From positions 1 to 64,000 of the forward strand of contig LNAC01000685.1 in NCBI GenBank assembly GCA_002007465.1: a stretch of 64,000 nt of DNA, written 5' to 3'. Shown here in pieces: positions 44,889 through 56,455 of the stretch (position 1 is its first letter; each line of letters begins with the position of its first letter). Under the pieces are notes generated by a model that worked only from the letters and a program-made list of their open reading frames with translations, was not told the origin of the DNA and searched no databases. The position numbers and the translations under genes were made by a program. This stretch comes from Ailurus styani. Lineage: Eukaryota > Chordata > Mammalia > Carnivora > Ailuridae.

Positions 44889-45322
44889 ACTGAGTATAAA
44901 TAGGGCTCCAGCTCTTTACCCCTCTGTATCATGCCCCTCTGTCATGTGACTTTGCAGCACCTCTTATCCAGAAGAGTCCATTTTCTAACTCTTAAATCCA
45001 GGCTAGTTTTGTGACTTGATTTGACCAACAAAATATGGCAAAAGTGACCTCATGCTAGTTCTCAGCCTGGACTCCAAGGGATCTTGTGCAAGTCCTGTCC
45101 CTGCCCCCTTTCTCTTTCTCTTAGAAGCTGGTACAGCTGTTTTGTGAGCAGGCCCAAACTGGCCTACTGGGAGATAGAGACCACATGCATATGGAGCAGA
45201 GCCAAGTCAGCCCAGCTGAGACCATCCTAGACCAGCTAGTATCTACACAGCTGACCACAGATATAAGAGCAAGCACAGCTGGGCACAGCCCATGCATGTT
45301 TGAAACCACTGAGTTTCAGAAG
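44889..45322 (+). mobile_element. MLT-like LTR remnant, sense
   Basis: 'ggctagttttgtgacttgat', 'ttgaccaacaaaatatggca', 'aaagtgacctcatgctagtt', 'ctgagaccatcctagaccag', 'agcaagcacagctgggcaca' and 'gaaaccactgagtttcag' follow an old MaLR LTR up to near its 3' end. Confidence 0.68.
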
Positions 45323-45339
45323 GGATTTACATGCAGTAG

Positions 45340-45830
45340 TCACTCACTGATAGACAGTCCAATCAATGTGTCAGGAATCACCTCTATAGTCTTAAAGATT
45401 AATACAGGGACTCAGAGTGGACTTTCTAATGGAAGACATTGCTAAGCTGAAGCCTCAAAGATAAAGAAGGAAGATGTTTTAGGCGAGGGTACAGCATGAG
45501 AAACCTGGACCTTAGAGAGCAAAACTCCTTTTTCCTTGCATGCTGTCAGGGATATATAAATAGAAATATTTTTCTGCTCAAGGAGCTTCTTATGTAGCTG
45601 TGATGTCAAGAGTCACAAAGAAATCAATTATTACACAAAGTAGACTCTAGTAACTGCTGAGTTCAAACTCTGGTGCAAGAAGTAGGAAGAGCCCAGAGAA
45701 AGATCAGTAACAACTGAAATAAACATCCAGGAAGATTTGGAAGATAAGCTGTGATGGGACTTAAAGAATGGGTAGGACAAAGCGGGGCTTTCAGGAGAGA
45801 GGAAAATATTCCTGGAACCATTTGGGGCAT
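45340..45830 (-). mobile_element. L2-like LINE segment, antisense
   Basis: 'gctaagctgaagcctcaaag', 'ctcaaggagcttcttatgta', 'tgatgggacttaaagaatgg' and 'gtaggacaaagcggggct' resemble the region upstream of the L2 3' tail in antisense. Order is only roughly preserved. Confidence 0.4.
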
Positions 45831-47139
45831 TTTGTGGAAGGGCCTATTTGGTCATTCCTATCCACTGAACATCTACTATGTGCTACACCTCTCGGGAGGA
45901 ACCATGGGAGAAGAAGAAGCAGGAAACATAACCTCATCTTTATGAAATTGAGAGTTAACGCTTGCCTTTGGAGTGTCAAGCTCCTTTTCTGCATCTTGGT
46001 TTTTGCATAACATAAGCTCATCATTCATTTCCATCTGTATTGTTGGGGATGTTGCTTTGTGGTAGGGAGCAGGGAGAGCCATGAAACTAGATCAGGGAGT
46101 ACACTTTTAGATGTTCTCCATAGCAGCTAGGCACTTGGTTGCCTTTTTCCAGGAGATATTGTCTCCTGACTGCTCTTCAAAGAGATTAGGATGTTCTATT
46201 TCTTAGTCCCCTGGAGTGTGGATTTCATGCTGAGCTGAAGATCCAAACCCCAGGACATTGGCGCCTCTTGAGAGCTTTATCTTCTCTCTTTCAGGTTTCT
46301 ACTGAGCCTGCTTGGGATTTAGAGGCTTATATAGTGTTTTCTTAGCCAGAAGACTTTGTAAAACTTGATTATCAGAAATAAACAAGAGCAACCCCCACCT
46401 TCTGAAAACAGTGCTTAAGAAAACCTTAATTTGGAATGAGGGATAACCCAGACAGCTCTGGCATGAGCTCAGAACTGCCAAACCTATGCTGAAGTAGAAA
46501 GTTGCTTATTTGTGAGAGATGAATTTGTTGAATCGCAAATGAAAACTGCCATCAAAACTAAGCCCAGACACCCAGGGACATATGTGGAGATAATTAACCC
46601 TGTCTCCTTTTCCAGTTTGCAAATGTGTTTGGGACAACAGTGTTAGGGGGTGGGATCATAGAGTCTTTTTAAAGACCTATATGAGCCCCATGGCTAGTGG
46701 TGTCACCATCTCTAACCCTGACTACTCTTATCTAAGCTTTCCTCATGAGCTCTCAAAGGCATTTGAAAGCAAACAAGTGAAAGAGTTTCCCAAGACCATC
46801 CTAGCAATCCACTCTGACACTTGCTGTGACAGTGGGCCAAGGCTGGCCCCTCTCTGTGATTTCTCATAGTCTAAGATTCTGAGATTCTTTTCCTTGTTAG
46901 TTCAAGAGTGAAATTCTATACTTTACTGTCAAGTGCTCTGGTCAGAGATTTTGCCTTTGGCCACAATCTTAGAGAGGTATTTTTTAAATGGAAATATATA
47001 CTTATAATATCATCTGTGGCTTCTGGATCCAAAGTTCCTTACTCATTTCAAGTGTATTTCAGTGTGTGGGGTAGTTCATAGGCTAAAGGAGAAAGTTCCT
47101 GTGATTAACTGTGTTTTTTTTCCTTCGGTTTATAATAAT
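45831..47139. other. Unique sequence, no gene seen
   Basis: Overlapping frames on both strands at 45751-46082 with no domain. No repeat recognised. Confidence 0.4.
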
Positions 47140-47990
47140 CATTAAGAAAAAATTGCAATTCATGTTAGATAAAGGGGACATTTCTATAATATATAAAGAG
47201 TACTTACATATTAATAATAGACCAAAAGCCCAGTAGAAAAATGGACAAAATATATGGTCAGTTCACTAAAAAGCAAATTAATGAAACAAATTTATTTTGC
47301 ATATATAAAAAACCAATTGATCTCATCCATAATCAATATACATATTAAAAATATAATAAGATAGTTTTCACTTCCTGGATTAGCACACATCTAAATGTTT
47401 AAAAGATACTTGGTTGAAAATATGTGAAGAAACTGGAACTCTCAAATATTGTTAGTGGCCATGTAAATTAGTATAAACAATTTGGAGGACAATTTGGTAA
47501 TAGTTACTAAAATCCCAAATGTCCTTTGACCCATAATTCTACTTCTAGAAATCTATCCTACAGAAAAATTCTACTTATAGAAATTTATAAGTAGATTTCA
47601 CTTATGTGAAATGTAGGAATGCACAGCATTATTTATGGTGGCAATATTTAACTGCAAAATGGTGGAAACAACTCAAAATGCTTTTCAATAAGGGAGTGGG
47701 CAAATATATTATGGTATACCACACAATATCATGCTGTGGTTAAAAAGAATGAGGCAGATATTTCTTTATGTACTGCTATGGAATAATATCCAAGATACAG
47801 TGTTATGGAAAAAATGTAGGGTGTAGAAGAATTTGTGTTGTGAGCTATCTTCAGTGTAAAAAAAAAGAAAAAAATGTATTTGTATGTGCATGAAAATCTT
47901 GGATACATACACACACAAAATGAAAATAGCGTGTTCTTCCAGGAGGGAGATACTGGCTTGTTGGAAGACAAAGTTGAGAAAGACATATTT
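47140..47990 (+). mobile_element. Old LINE-1 fragment, sense, end of ORF2 and 3' UTR
   Basis: 'gaccaaaagcccagtagaaa', 'aaaaagcaaattaatgaaac', 'gaagaaactggaactctcaa', 'tatccgacagaaaaattcta'-like section, 'ggaatgcacagcattattta', 'ggtggaaacaactcaaaatg', 'attatggtataccacacaat' follow the C-terminal end of L1 ORF2 in sense. Many stops and indels; an inactive L1M-class relic. Confidence 0.85.
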
Positions 47991-48347
47991 TCTGTATATC
48001 CGTTCGTGTCCTTAGAATTTTGTGCCAAATATATGAATGTGTTGTCCAATAAAAATCTGAACCCCAATCAGAGTTCTCAGATAAAGATTTCTTTCAGATT
48101 TTTCCTACTCATAAATTTGGAATTGTTCTTCTTCAAGCACATCTGAGAGACTATTTGCTATCTTCTCTTCTTTGTTTAATCTAGTGCCTGGCAGAGAGAA
48201 AAGGCTCAAAAATATTTGTTAGATATATAAATGAAGGCTTAGAGTGAGTGAGATGACTTCACACAGAGGCTTGCCACTCCCAGGTGTCTGCAGTAGGACT
48301 GACTTGAGCCTACCATGCTTTCCAGTGGAGTAATTTTATATGGAAAT
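47991..48347. other. Unique sequence with L2 tail
   Basis: At 48175-48240 'ctagtgcctggcagagagaa' and 'aaaatatttgttagatatat' are an L2 3' end in sense. The rest is unassigned. Confidence 0.5.
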
Positions 48348-48586
48348 TGATCACTTTCTTTTTCTAAAATTTCATTTAATTTTTTAAAATATTTTTTTTA
48401 TTTGGGAGAGAGAGAGGGAGTGTGTGCATGCAGGAGTGTGGGGGAGGGGCAGAAGGAGAGGGAGAGGGACAAACAGACTGCTGGCTGAGCAGGGAACCCA
48501 ATGCTGCTCTCTTAGATCATGACCTGAGCTGAAGTCAGATGCTTAACTGACTGAGCCACCCAGGTACCCCTGATCACTTTTTTTTC
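48348..48586 (-). mobile_element. CAN-SINE, older copy, antisense
   Basis: Minus strand: head 'tgagccacccaggtacccc' at the right; 'aaaatattttttttatttgg' at the left. Target duplication TGATCACTTT plus T-rich bases at 48348 and 48571. Confidence 0.92.
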
Positions 48587-49107
48587 AAAGAAGTACTGAA
48601 GAAAAGAAATGGACTTACTTAAGAATGTGGTATTAAAAACTTGTAAGACTGTGTTGATGGAACCACTGTCCTAGACACAATCATGGTCTTTGGTGACTGA
48701 TGAATTCTTTCTGAGAGGATGGAGAGTGAAAAGAGGAATCTGTAAAGAATGGAGAGTGAGAAGAGGATTGAATCCTGTCAAGGTCAGGGATCTGGCCTTG
48801 ACCAGTAATATACAAGTAAAAGTTTCATGATTGGTGTCTTGGGAAAAAACAAACCCTAATTTATAGTGCTTGCCAATTTCCATGGTGTAAATATTCCTGC
48901 CACAGCTGATTTCAAGCTACTAATGTGACATCTCTGTGAAGTTGGGAAAGAGATGGTAACAATTGGCTCTTGTGATAAGTGCCAGTCCAGCACATCCCTG
49001 GTTATGATTGGGCAAGAATTTCCCTTTCATAGTCAAAAGCAGAGGCTTTAGAATGTAAATAGACTCTCTGAAGGGTTGGAGTCTTAGAAATATTTTATAA
49101 TTCTCCT
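48587..49107. other. Unique sequence with a 30-base tandem duplication
   Basis: ATGGAGAGTGAAAAGAGGA at 48719-48737 recurs with one change at 48749-48767. No gene or repeat family recognised. Confidence 0.5.
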
Positions 49108-49212
49108 AAGCCAATGATTCTCAAGGTGTGGTCCATGCAAATTCTTGGGTCCCTACCTCTGAACCTGAATCAGAGACTCTGGGAATGGGGCCCAGCAATC
49201 TAGATTTTTAAA
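49108..49212 (+). mobile_element. MER5-like hAT fragment
   Basis: 'ccaatgattctcaaggtgtg', 'gtccatgcaaattcttgggt', 'ccctacctctgaacctgaat', 'cagagactctgggaatgggg' and 'cccagcaatctagattttta' are typical of MER5-related elements. Confidence 0.75.
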
Positions 49213-49906
49213 AATTAAAATATTTTCAGACAAGTGAGACCAGAAAATCTGTCATCAGCAAATAAAATACTAAGAGTTGCTTTTCAGGCACAAAAAAAAT
49301 GTTCCTGATGAAATATCAGAGATATAAGAAGTAATGAGAAGCAACAGATGGCTTTACAGTGGTGATTTGGGATAGGACTTATCTCTTCTTTCTTGGGTAT
49401 CAGTCATACCTCTGTCTTCATCAGTTGTGTGGGCAAACAATGACTAAGCTCATCTTTCTCAAACTCGGCTTTGTGCTGCTGTGTACTGTCAGGAAATCCT
49501 CATCATCCAGTCAAATGTGTGTCCTGGAAAAATTTTGACTCTCTAGAATGGTTCAAGGCAGTTCTATGTCAAAAACTCCAAATAAGAGTGATTTTTATAA
49601 GGAACAAGTCGATACTTCTGAAATTTGAACCCCATTTTATTGGGCAAGTCATGAACAACAAAGTTGTCTGCCTCCAAGCATGTTAATCTCATTCCAGCTA
49701 ACTGCATCATTGGGGAAGGGACTCCGCCTGAAGCTACTAATGATGCCCAAGAGACAATCATGCCAGATGCTAAGCTCCTCATCAAAGGGGTTGATTTTCT
49801 CTAGCATGTCTGGTGAGATCTATGCCTAATGCAGCTGCTTTTCTTCACTCTGACCCCAACATCCACTTCTAAATTGTTGTAATTTAAATTTCTTATATTC
49901 CTTCTG
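49213..49906. other. Unique sequence, no gene seen
   Basis: Opposed frames at 49471-49686 (plus) and 49564-49785 (minus), no domain. Confidence 0.4.
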
Positions 49907-50092
49907 GGGCGCCTGGGTAACACAGTTGGTTAAACCTCTGACTCTTGGTTTCAGTTCAGGTCATGATCTCAGGGTTGTGAGATTGCATCCCACTTTGGGC
50001 ATCATGCTTAGAGTGGAGTCTGCCTAGGATTCTTTCTCTCTCTCCCCTGCCCCTCCTTCACTGGCTTGCATGCACTCTCTCAAAAACAAAAC
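49907..50092 (+). mobile_element. CAN-SINE, older copy
   Basis: Head 'gggcgcctgggtaacacagt', body 'ggtcatgatctcagggttgt', CT-rich part and AAAACAAAACAC tail. Target duplication is weak (about CCTTCTG on both sides). Confidence 0.9.
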
Positions 50093-50779
50093 ACACTTTA
50101 CCTTCTGTAACACACTGAATTTTTTGAATGAATGGGAGGGAAAAAAAGAATAAATGAGAATTAAGGAAGCAGAAGGAATTAAAATAAAAAAATAAAAAGC
50201 CCTCCAGGCGATTCTGGTACATGTCATTTCTTTAAGCCTGTTTTCTCTGGGAATGGACAGGAGTTTTGACAAATACAGGCCTACAGGGTTAAACAGAATA
50301 GTGATTATAAGGTACTTGGCATAGGGGATACTAACTACGATAATGAAGATGATATTTTCTGTGACACAACCAGGCATTTAAGAGGCATTAAAAGAGTTTG
50401 AGATACGCTTATTTTCTTTTCTTATGTCAGAGGGGCAAGAGATATGCCAGAAGATACAGCCATAACTTTCCATACAGTTGGACCTGTATAATTATCTTAA
50501 TCCTTGTAGCATTATTTGGAAGAGGTGAATACCAGCACTATTTCCCTGTAGCATGCTTACATAGGGCCAGATGCCTCAGACTAAAGACAGAGAGGTGATT
50601 TCCCCTCTGTGTCCAGCCCATTGGCAGTCCCTAGCTTTTGCTGTACTGATTAAACCAAGGTCTGAGATGTGTACCAAAAACCAGGAGAGTGGGAAATGTG
50701 GGGAACGTGTTGGAGATTTAGTCTCTAGCCTTAGGGAAGCCTTGGAATTGGGAAGTAACACTTTGGTTTTGGAAAATAT
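50093..50779. other. Unique sequence, no gene seen
   Basis: No repeat recognised. The minus frame 50024-50377 starts within the SINE and is not a gene. Confidence 0.4.
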
Positions 50780-50922
50780 TAGTTTCCTTTATTGAGCACC
50801 TTCTACCTGCCAGACATTGCAACATGACTTTTCACAACAGGCACTATCTTTCTTTAACAGATAAAGAAACTGAGATGGAGAGAGCTCCAATAATGTGTTC
50901 AAGGTCACAGAATAGAGAGTTG
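50780..50922 (-). mobile_element. MIR fragment, antisense
   Basis: 'attgagcaccttctacctgc', 'cagacattgcaacatgactt', 'gataaagaaactgagatgga' and 'gttcaaggtcacagaata' match antisense MIR. Confidence 0.78.
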
Positions 50923-51162
50923 GTTTCTTGGATATAAAAAAAGACACAGAGCCATTCCCTTAACTACTATTGTTCCCTTTTCTTTTTTACATCTTCCCTT
51001 TTTCATCTCAGGCTGATCAGTGATAGGGATCTTGGGAATAGAAGGACCACTAACTCTTATTGCAGGCTTTTTTTTTTCTTTTAGGCATATTTCAGAAACT
51101 CTCACACCATAGTGTTTCATGGCAGTCTTCCCTGGGCACAAAGATGGACTTCCAAGGGAGGC
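50923..51162. other. Unique sequence
   Basis: Nothing recognised. Confidence 0.35.
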
Positions 51163-51284
51163 AGTGCAGTGAAGTGGTGAGAAATTGGGGTCCTGCGCAC
51201 CTGTGGTCGAATCCCGTCTTTACCACTTATTAACTCTCTAACCTTGAGCAAATGATTTTTTTCCCTCTAAGAGTCTTAGGTCAA
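51163..51284 (+). mobile_element. MIR, left half of a split copy
   Basis: 'gcagtgaagtggtgagaaat', 'gtggtcgaatcccgtcttta', 'ccacttattaactctctaac', 'cttgagcaaatgattttttc' are the first half of MIR, broken off after 'aagagtctta'. The second half is at 51954-52075. Confidence 0.8.
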
Positions 51285-51702
51285 ATTCCTTAGAGGTAGA
51301 GCCTGAGATAGAGATTTTTGTGCACATGATTTATTAAGAGAACACTCAGGAGAAATCAGAAATAGAATGAGGGAAGCAGGAGAGAGACAGAGAAGATGCT
51401 GAGCAAGAATGTAGACTCTGGCTTCAGAAATCTGGCTTCAGCTTGATCCCACAGGGAACACTGAAGTGTAAATTGTACAGGAGTTGGTCCCACGGGAGTC
51501 ATTTTCTTTTGTATCCCTGTGTCAGTTGGTTTTCAGTTTTTGTCAAGGGGCTGCCATAGAGGGGTGCAATCTCCCTGTGAGGTGTTTCTTTCTAATTATC
51601 AGGAGAAGGGGGAAGCTCTGAGCATTAGCTGTCATTATTCACAGTAGCTAGATCTAATTGGGATCTGGATCAGGTAAAACAGCTCCTACTATAGTCACTC
51701 TC
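51285..51702 (+). repeat. Unassigned interspersed repeat, copy D, inserted in a MIR
   Basis: Begins 'ggtcaaattccttagaggta' 'gagcctgagata' and has 'atgatttattaagagaacac', matching copies A-C. It lies exactly between the two halves of a MIR, with TCTTAG before it and TCTCAG after it, compatible with a short (about 5-6 base) diverged duplication. This supports its being a discrete mobile element of about 415 bases. Confidence 0.6.
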
Positions 51703-51704
51703 AG

Positions 51705-51736
<32 letters not shown>

Positions 51737-51953
51737 TTTTTTTTTTAAAGATTTTTTATTTATTTATTTGACAGAGAGAGATTACAAATAGGCAGAGAGG
51801 CAGGCAGAGAAACAGAGAGAGGAGGAAGCAGGCTCCCTGCTGAGCAGAGAGCCCGATGCGGGCCTCGATCCCACGACGCTGAGATCATGACCTGAGCCGA
51901 AAGCAGAGGCTTTAACCCACTGAGCCACCCAGGCGCCCAAGTTTTTTATTTTT
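51703..51953 (-). mobile_element. CAN-SINE, young, antisense
   Basis: Minus strand: head 'tgagccacccaggcgcccaa' at the right, long T-rich block at the left. Perfect 14-base duplications AGTTTTTTATTTTT at 51703-51716 and 51940-51953. It landed at the edge of copy D. Confidence 0.95.
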
Positions 51954-52075
51954 AAAGTGCAGATACTAATGCCCATTCAAAAGGAATCTTGTAAGGAAGG
52001 ATTAAATGATATAATGCATTCCAAGGATTAAGCACAGTGCTAGGCATAGAGGAAGCACTAAATCAAGGTTAACTT
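51954..52075 (+). mobile_element. MIR, right half of the split copy
   Basis: 'aaagtgcagatactaatgcc', 'gtaaggaaggattaaatgat', 'aagcacagtgctaggcatag' and 'aggaagcactaaatcaaggt' are the second half of MIR, continuing the copy at 51163-51284. Confidence 0.8.
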
Positions 52076-52214
52076 TGTTTCCTTTTCTATCTTGTTGAAA
52101 GAGAGTCACTTCATTTCTCTGGTTAAGGTAAAGGATATTTTCTCAAAGGAATTAGTCTAGTCCCCATTCTCCTCTACTCTTTAGATTATAAGAAAATTTT
52201 AGGGGAGGGTTATT
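52076..52214. other. Unique sequence
   Basis: Nothing recognised. Confidence 0.35.
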
Positions 52215-53131
52215 CACTTTTTCATTCAAAAAATGTATGTTTAGCATCTACTGGATGCTAGTTGCACTTCTAAGTGTTGGGGATATAGTTGTAAATAAGA
52301 CAGATAAAATTCTTGCTCTAATGGGGGTAACATTCTACTGCAGAGGAATAGACAATAAACACAGAAATTAGCAAGTATTAGTCAGTGATAAGTATTATAA
52401 AAATACCTGTTGGGGAGATGGAATCCAAAATGACTGCAGGGCTACATTTGATTCAGCAGTCAGAGAAGTCCTATCTTAAATGACATTCACCTGAAGGTCA
52501 AGAATGAGTTGTTTTTTCAGAATTATGGGAGAAGCCTATCTCAAGAAGAGAGAACAGCTAATGCAAATGTCCTAAAACAAGAAGAAAGTTGGAAAATTCA
52601 AAGTGCAGAGGAAAAGCCAGGGTTCTGGAGTGTAGAGAACAGGGTACAGTGATAGGAGATGAGCCCAGGAAGATAGGTTGGAAAGGTAGGTGTAGGCTAG
52701 GTCCTTCAGAGCCACAGTAAGTTGCTTTAAGAAATTTTGAATTCATTATAAGTCTCAAGGGAAGCCACTAGTGAGTTTATACAGGAGAGTGAAATGAACT
52801 TACATATATTTTAAAAGATCATTCCAGCTGCTTATGAAGAACGGATTGTAGAAGAACAAGAGTGGAAGCAGAGAGAGGAGCAGTTAGTAGATCATTGTAA
52901 AGATAATGTCTTGGAGCAAGGTAGTGGAACAGAGGAAATAGGTGTAAATGGATTCAGGAAATGCTTTGGATGCAAATTCAGTAGGCCATATTGATAGAGT
53001 GGATGTTGGCCATGAGAGAAAAGGAGAAATCAAGGATGTGTCCTACATTTATGGCTTGAGCTTCTGGTGCAGATGGTTTAGCTATTTACTGAGATGGCAA
53101 AGACTGGGGGAGAGGCAGAAACCACAGAAAG
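52215..53131 (-). mobile_element. L2-type LINE, long antisense segment
   Basis: 'ctaagtgttggggatatagt', 'ttgctctaatgggggtaaca', 'gcaaatgtcctaaaacaaga', 'gagtgaaatgaacttacata', 'agatcattccagctgcttat', 'gtggatgttggccatgagag', 'gtgtcctacatttatggctt' and 'tttactgagatggcaaagac' follow, in order, a long and common old mammalian LINE segment that I take as L2 in antisense. About 900 bases, truncated at the right by a SINE. Confidence 0.7.
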
Positions 53132-53362
53132 AAAGAAGCAATATGGGCGCCTGGGTGGCTCAGTGGGTTAAAGCTGCTGCCTTCGGCTCAGGTCATGATC
53201 CCAGGGTCCTGGGATCGAGGCCCACATCGGGCTCTCTGCTCAGTGGGGAGCCTGCTTCCTCCTCTCTCCTCTCTCTTTGCCTGCCTCTCTGCTTACTTGT
53301 AATCTCTCTCTCTGTGTCAAATGAATAAATAAAATCTTTAAAAAAAGAAAAAGAAGCAATAT
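53132..53362 (+). mobile_element. CAN-SINE, young
   Basis: Head GGGCGCCTGGGTGGCTCAG at 53146, body nearly identical to the copy at 13.5 kb including the CTCCTCTCTCCTCTCTC stretch and GTGTCAAATGAATAAAT tail. Perfect 13-base duplications AAAGAAGCAATAT at 53132-53144 and 53350-53362. Confidence 0.97.
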
Positions 53363-55033
53363 ATATCACAGAAAGAAGAAAGCAAATGAAAATATAGGAA
53401 TAGTGCCACTACGTACAAAATAAAATGGAGAAAATATAAAATTAGAAGAAAAGAGAGTAAACAAGAGTTTAATACTATTGGCTGGAAAATGTGATGCAAT
53501 ATTATGAGATGCACTGAACTTTGAAAGGCCTATTCAAAGGAGTTTGGTCTGGTAATCAGCATTTTCAGAGAATGGCAAATGCAAATTCATTCTTCCAGTT
53601 CCTCTAAGACGAAGCGTCTGGGGGTATTTAGGTTCTGGAATCTTGGAAGGTCTGAGGGTTTACTTACTTTAGAATTATTTTTTTTTTTCAAATCTAGTCA
53701 TCAAAGCCATAAGTACCAGGGATGGAGTTCTTTTCAAATAGGGATATTTTCTGAGTGGTATACTTTAAAAATCTCAATAGATGGGTAGGAAAAAAACCAA
53801 AGTCTCAGCTTTTTCCATTGGCCTAACTTCTTTTTGGGGGACAAGAGACAGGAGCTAGCATTCTCTTTCCATCCTATTCAGTAGTAAAAAATCATGAAAC
53901 AAATGTAGCATTTATTTTTCAAAGATTTAAAATTAAGAAAACTATTTTGGGGTTGGAAACTTGGGAGCAATGTGTTGTGCTGATCTGTCTGTCCAAGACC
54001 AAAAATTCCGGAGTTTAAAAGAAAACAAAACAGAAACCCTCCTGTAGCTTTGTTCTTGGTTAACTCTTCTTCCTTCAAGGCAGACCTTATTCTTCCCAAT
54101 TAGGCCTCCTATTTTAATCTTTTAAAAACCCAAAAGGTTAGGGAGGGAAGATTAATGTAGAGGTGGTTGAGGTGTTGAGATATGTTTCATGGCCATGTTG
54201 TTATGTTTCTGAAATAATGAAATCTCCAGGGAGCTAAGGGAAGAATTGGGTATTCCTTCAGAGCCATTTGAAATTATTTAGTGGTCATGAAGTTGGAGTT
54301 AGGACCCTCCAGTCAGGAATTTCTCTTGTCTTCTAATCTTCCAGTGGCAAAAGGAAAAGAGCTTCGTGCACTAGAAGGGAGATAATTGTGGGTTCTCTTT
54401 GAGAGTTTTGATTATGCTATAATTCCCAATCATCCATGAACTTTTCTGGGTAGCTTTAATTGGGAACCATAATAGAATCAACCAATCCCTAATATCAGGA
54501 AATTACACCCAATTCCATTACAACTGAGATGACTAGACAGAAACGCATTATTTCTTGATATCTACTATACTCCTCTTCCTACATTGGACATGTTATATAC
54601 ATATTATTGTGTTTATCCAGCTCAACACCTGAATATTATACTTTCTGTTTTAACTTCCGTGTGACTGCAGTCCTGTCTAGCTGGATCTGAAGTGAAGTTG
54701 GGTGATATCTCTTCCTCTGGGCTACTATATGTATTGCATGATTTTCATGAGATTTTAGAAATTTCCTGCAGAAGGAAGATAACTTGAATTAGGATGCACT
54801 TGGCAGTGGTAAGGCTTACAAGAGAAGCCAAGCTTCAGGGAGGAAGTCTGGAGACCCCAGTGAGTATTTATTCCAATAGAAGGAAACAGCATGATGAGAC
54901 AGATTATACAATATGGCCTACACTGGTGTTGCTCCTGGGTTTAACACTGATAGTGGTGCATGACATTCTGACAGCATATATGAGCCACTGGGGAGAGGGA
55001 AAGGGGTGATATTTGCAAACTAGGACTCTCATT
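53363..55033. other. Unique sequence, no gene seen
   Basis: A-rich at 53363-53470. No repeat family or exon recognised; frames are below 75 codons. Confidence 0.4.
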
Positions 55034-55168
55034 GATGCTGTCCGACAGAACTTTCTGTGATGATGAAAATGTTTTATATGTGTGCTATCCAATATACATT
55101 GGCCACATGGGGCTTTTGAGCACTTGAAATGAGGCTAATGTGACTGAGGAACTGACTTTTACTTAAGT
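55034..55168 (+). mobile_element. Palindromic hAT-type MITE, copy 3, partial
   Basis: 'ctgtccgacagaactttctg', 'tgatgatgaaaatgttttat', 'gtgtgctatccaatatacat', 'gagcacttgaaatgaggcta' match the left half of the element seen at 17.1 and 44.1 kb; the right half is lost. Confidence 0.78.
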
Positions 55169-55504
55169 GGTTACATGTCTCTAGTGCCTATCACAACTCA
55201 ATGCTTCAGTACCTCCAGTGCTGTGGGATCTCCACAATTGAGCATAGCTCAAGTAAAGATAAGTTAGGGATATGGAAGTCAGTAGGGGCAAGTTGCAGAA
55301 AAACATGGAGTGAGAGATGTCAGAGTAAATATAAACCAAATCAATTTAGAGAGTGATAGGAATCAGCTTATGTAATGGAGAGTTTATGTAACAGGGAGGT
55401 TTAGAGCAGGCACAATATGTGCAATAAAGACCTCTTTTGGTCCCACATGGCAGTGAACTTTACGTTACACTTAGAAGAGATAATTAGGTCATTCCTCTGC
55501 AAAG
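55169..55504. other. Unique sequence
   Basis: Nothing recognised. Confidence 0.35.
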
Positions 55505-55590
55505 TGTTCAATACCTGCTCTAGATTTTAGCATATTGTTTGTGTTCAATAAATATTTGTTTGGGATGAATGAATGGATAAAGGGGTCATA
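55505..55590 (+). mobile_element. L2 LINE 3' tail
   Basis: 'tttgtgttcaataaatattt' followed by 'gttgggatgaatgaatgga'-like bases is the L2 3' end. Confidence 0.65.
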
Positions 55591-55611
55591 AAAATTACTC
55601 CCCTGGGATCA

Positions 55612-56060
55612 TTGTATCAGTTAGCTATTGCCATAGTAATGCTGCATAACATAGTTCCTCAAAACTCAGTGACATAAAACAGAATTCATTTATTCTTGCC
55701 CATAAGTCAGGAAAGTATCTGGGATGGCCTGTGTCATGTGAATTCATTTAAGGGCACAAGAAAAGCTCTTTTCATGGAGATGACAAAAGCACATGAGGCC
55801 AAGCAGAAACTTAGGATTCTTAAGGTGTTCTTAAGGAGTTCTTAAGGTGGGCCCTCAGAACAGTCATGTCACTTCCATCCACATTCCACTGGCTACAGCA
55901 TGTCTCCTCACTAAGTCCAAAGTTGAGGGTTGGGGAGGTACTCTAGGCCCACCTGCAAAAGGGAAAACCATGATGTTACATAACAAAGAACATGGTTCAG
56001 GGAGGGCTGAACTGAGGCCCAAAATTTGATCAGCCATAGTCATGTGGCAGGCCAGGGTCA
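55612..56060 (-). mobile_element. MLT-like LTR remnant, antisense
   Basis: 'tgtatcagttagctattgcc', 'aaaactcagtgacataaaac', 'ttcatttattcttgcccata', 'agtcaggaaagtatctggga' and 'acttccatccacattccact' follow an old MaLR LTR read on the minus strand, related to the copy at 37.9 kb. TTCTTAAGG occurs three times at about 55817-55849, a private micro-duplication. Confidence 0.65.
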
Positions 56061-56455
56061 GACCTGGGTTTTATACATGTACAATCAAAGACAGTCTTAC
56101 CATTCATGTGACTCAGAGTCTCCAGAGTGGATGTTATGTTTCCATCCTTTAAAAAATCTGATATTCTGCTTTTAAAATTTTTGTTATTTATCTCATTGAA
56201 TGATTGTCATTTTTGTGGTACTGGACTGCAATCAATCCACATGATTTGGCTCTGTCATAGAGTTGGAGGTGTAGTCTCATGGAGGTTCAAAGAATCTGTT
56301 AGTCTGCAAATATTTTTGCTTTAATCATGGACCGTCTCAGTTACTAAGGGCCTGGAATGCTGCTGCCAATGGCTGAAGCACAAGAGTACCCTGGATTAGG
56401 TTTTCAACTTTGACTGAGGTTCCTTGCTGCTGTCAGAACCTACCATTTCCTCTTT
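56061..56455. other. Unique sequence
   Basis: T run at about 56451-56464. No gene or repeat recognised. Confidence 0.35.
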
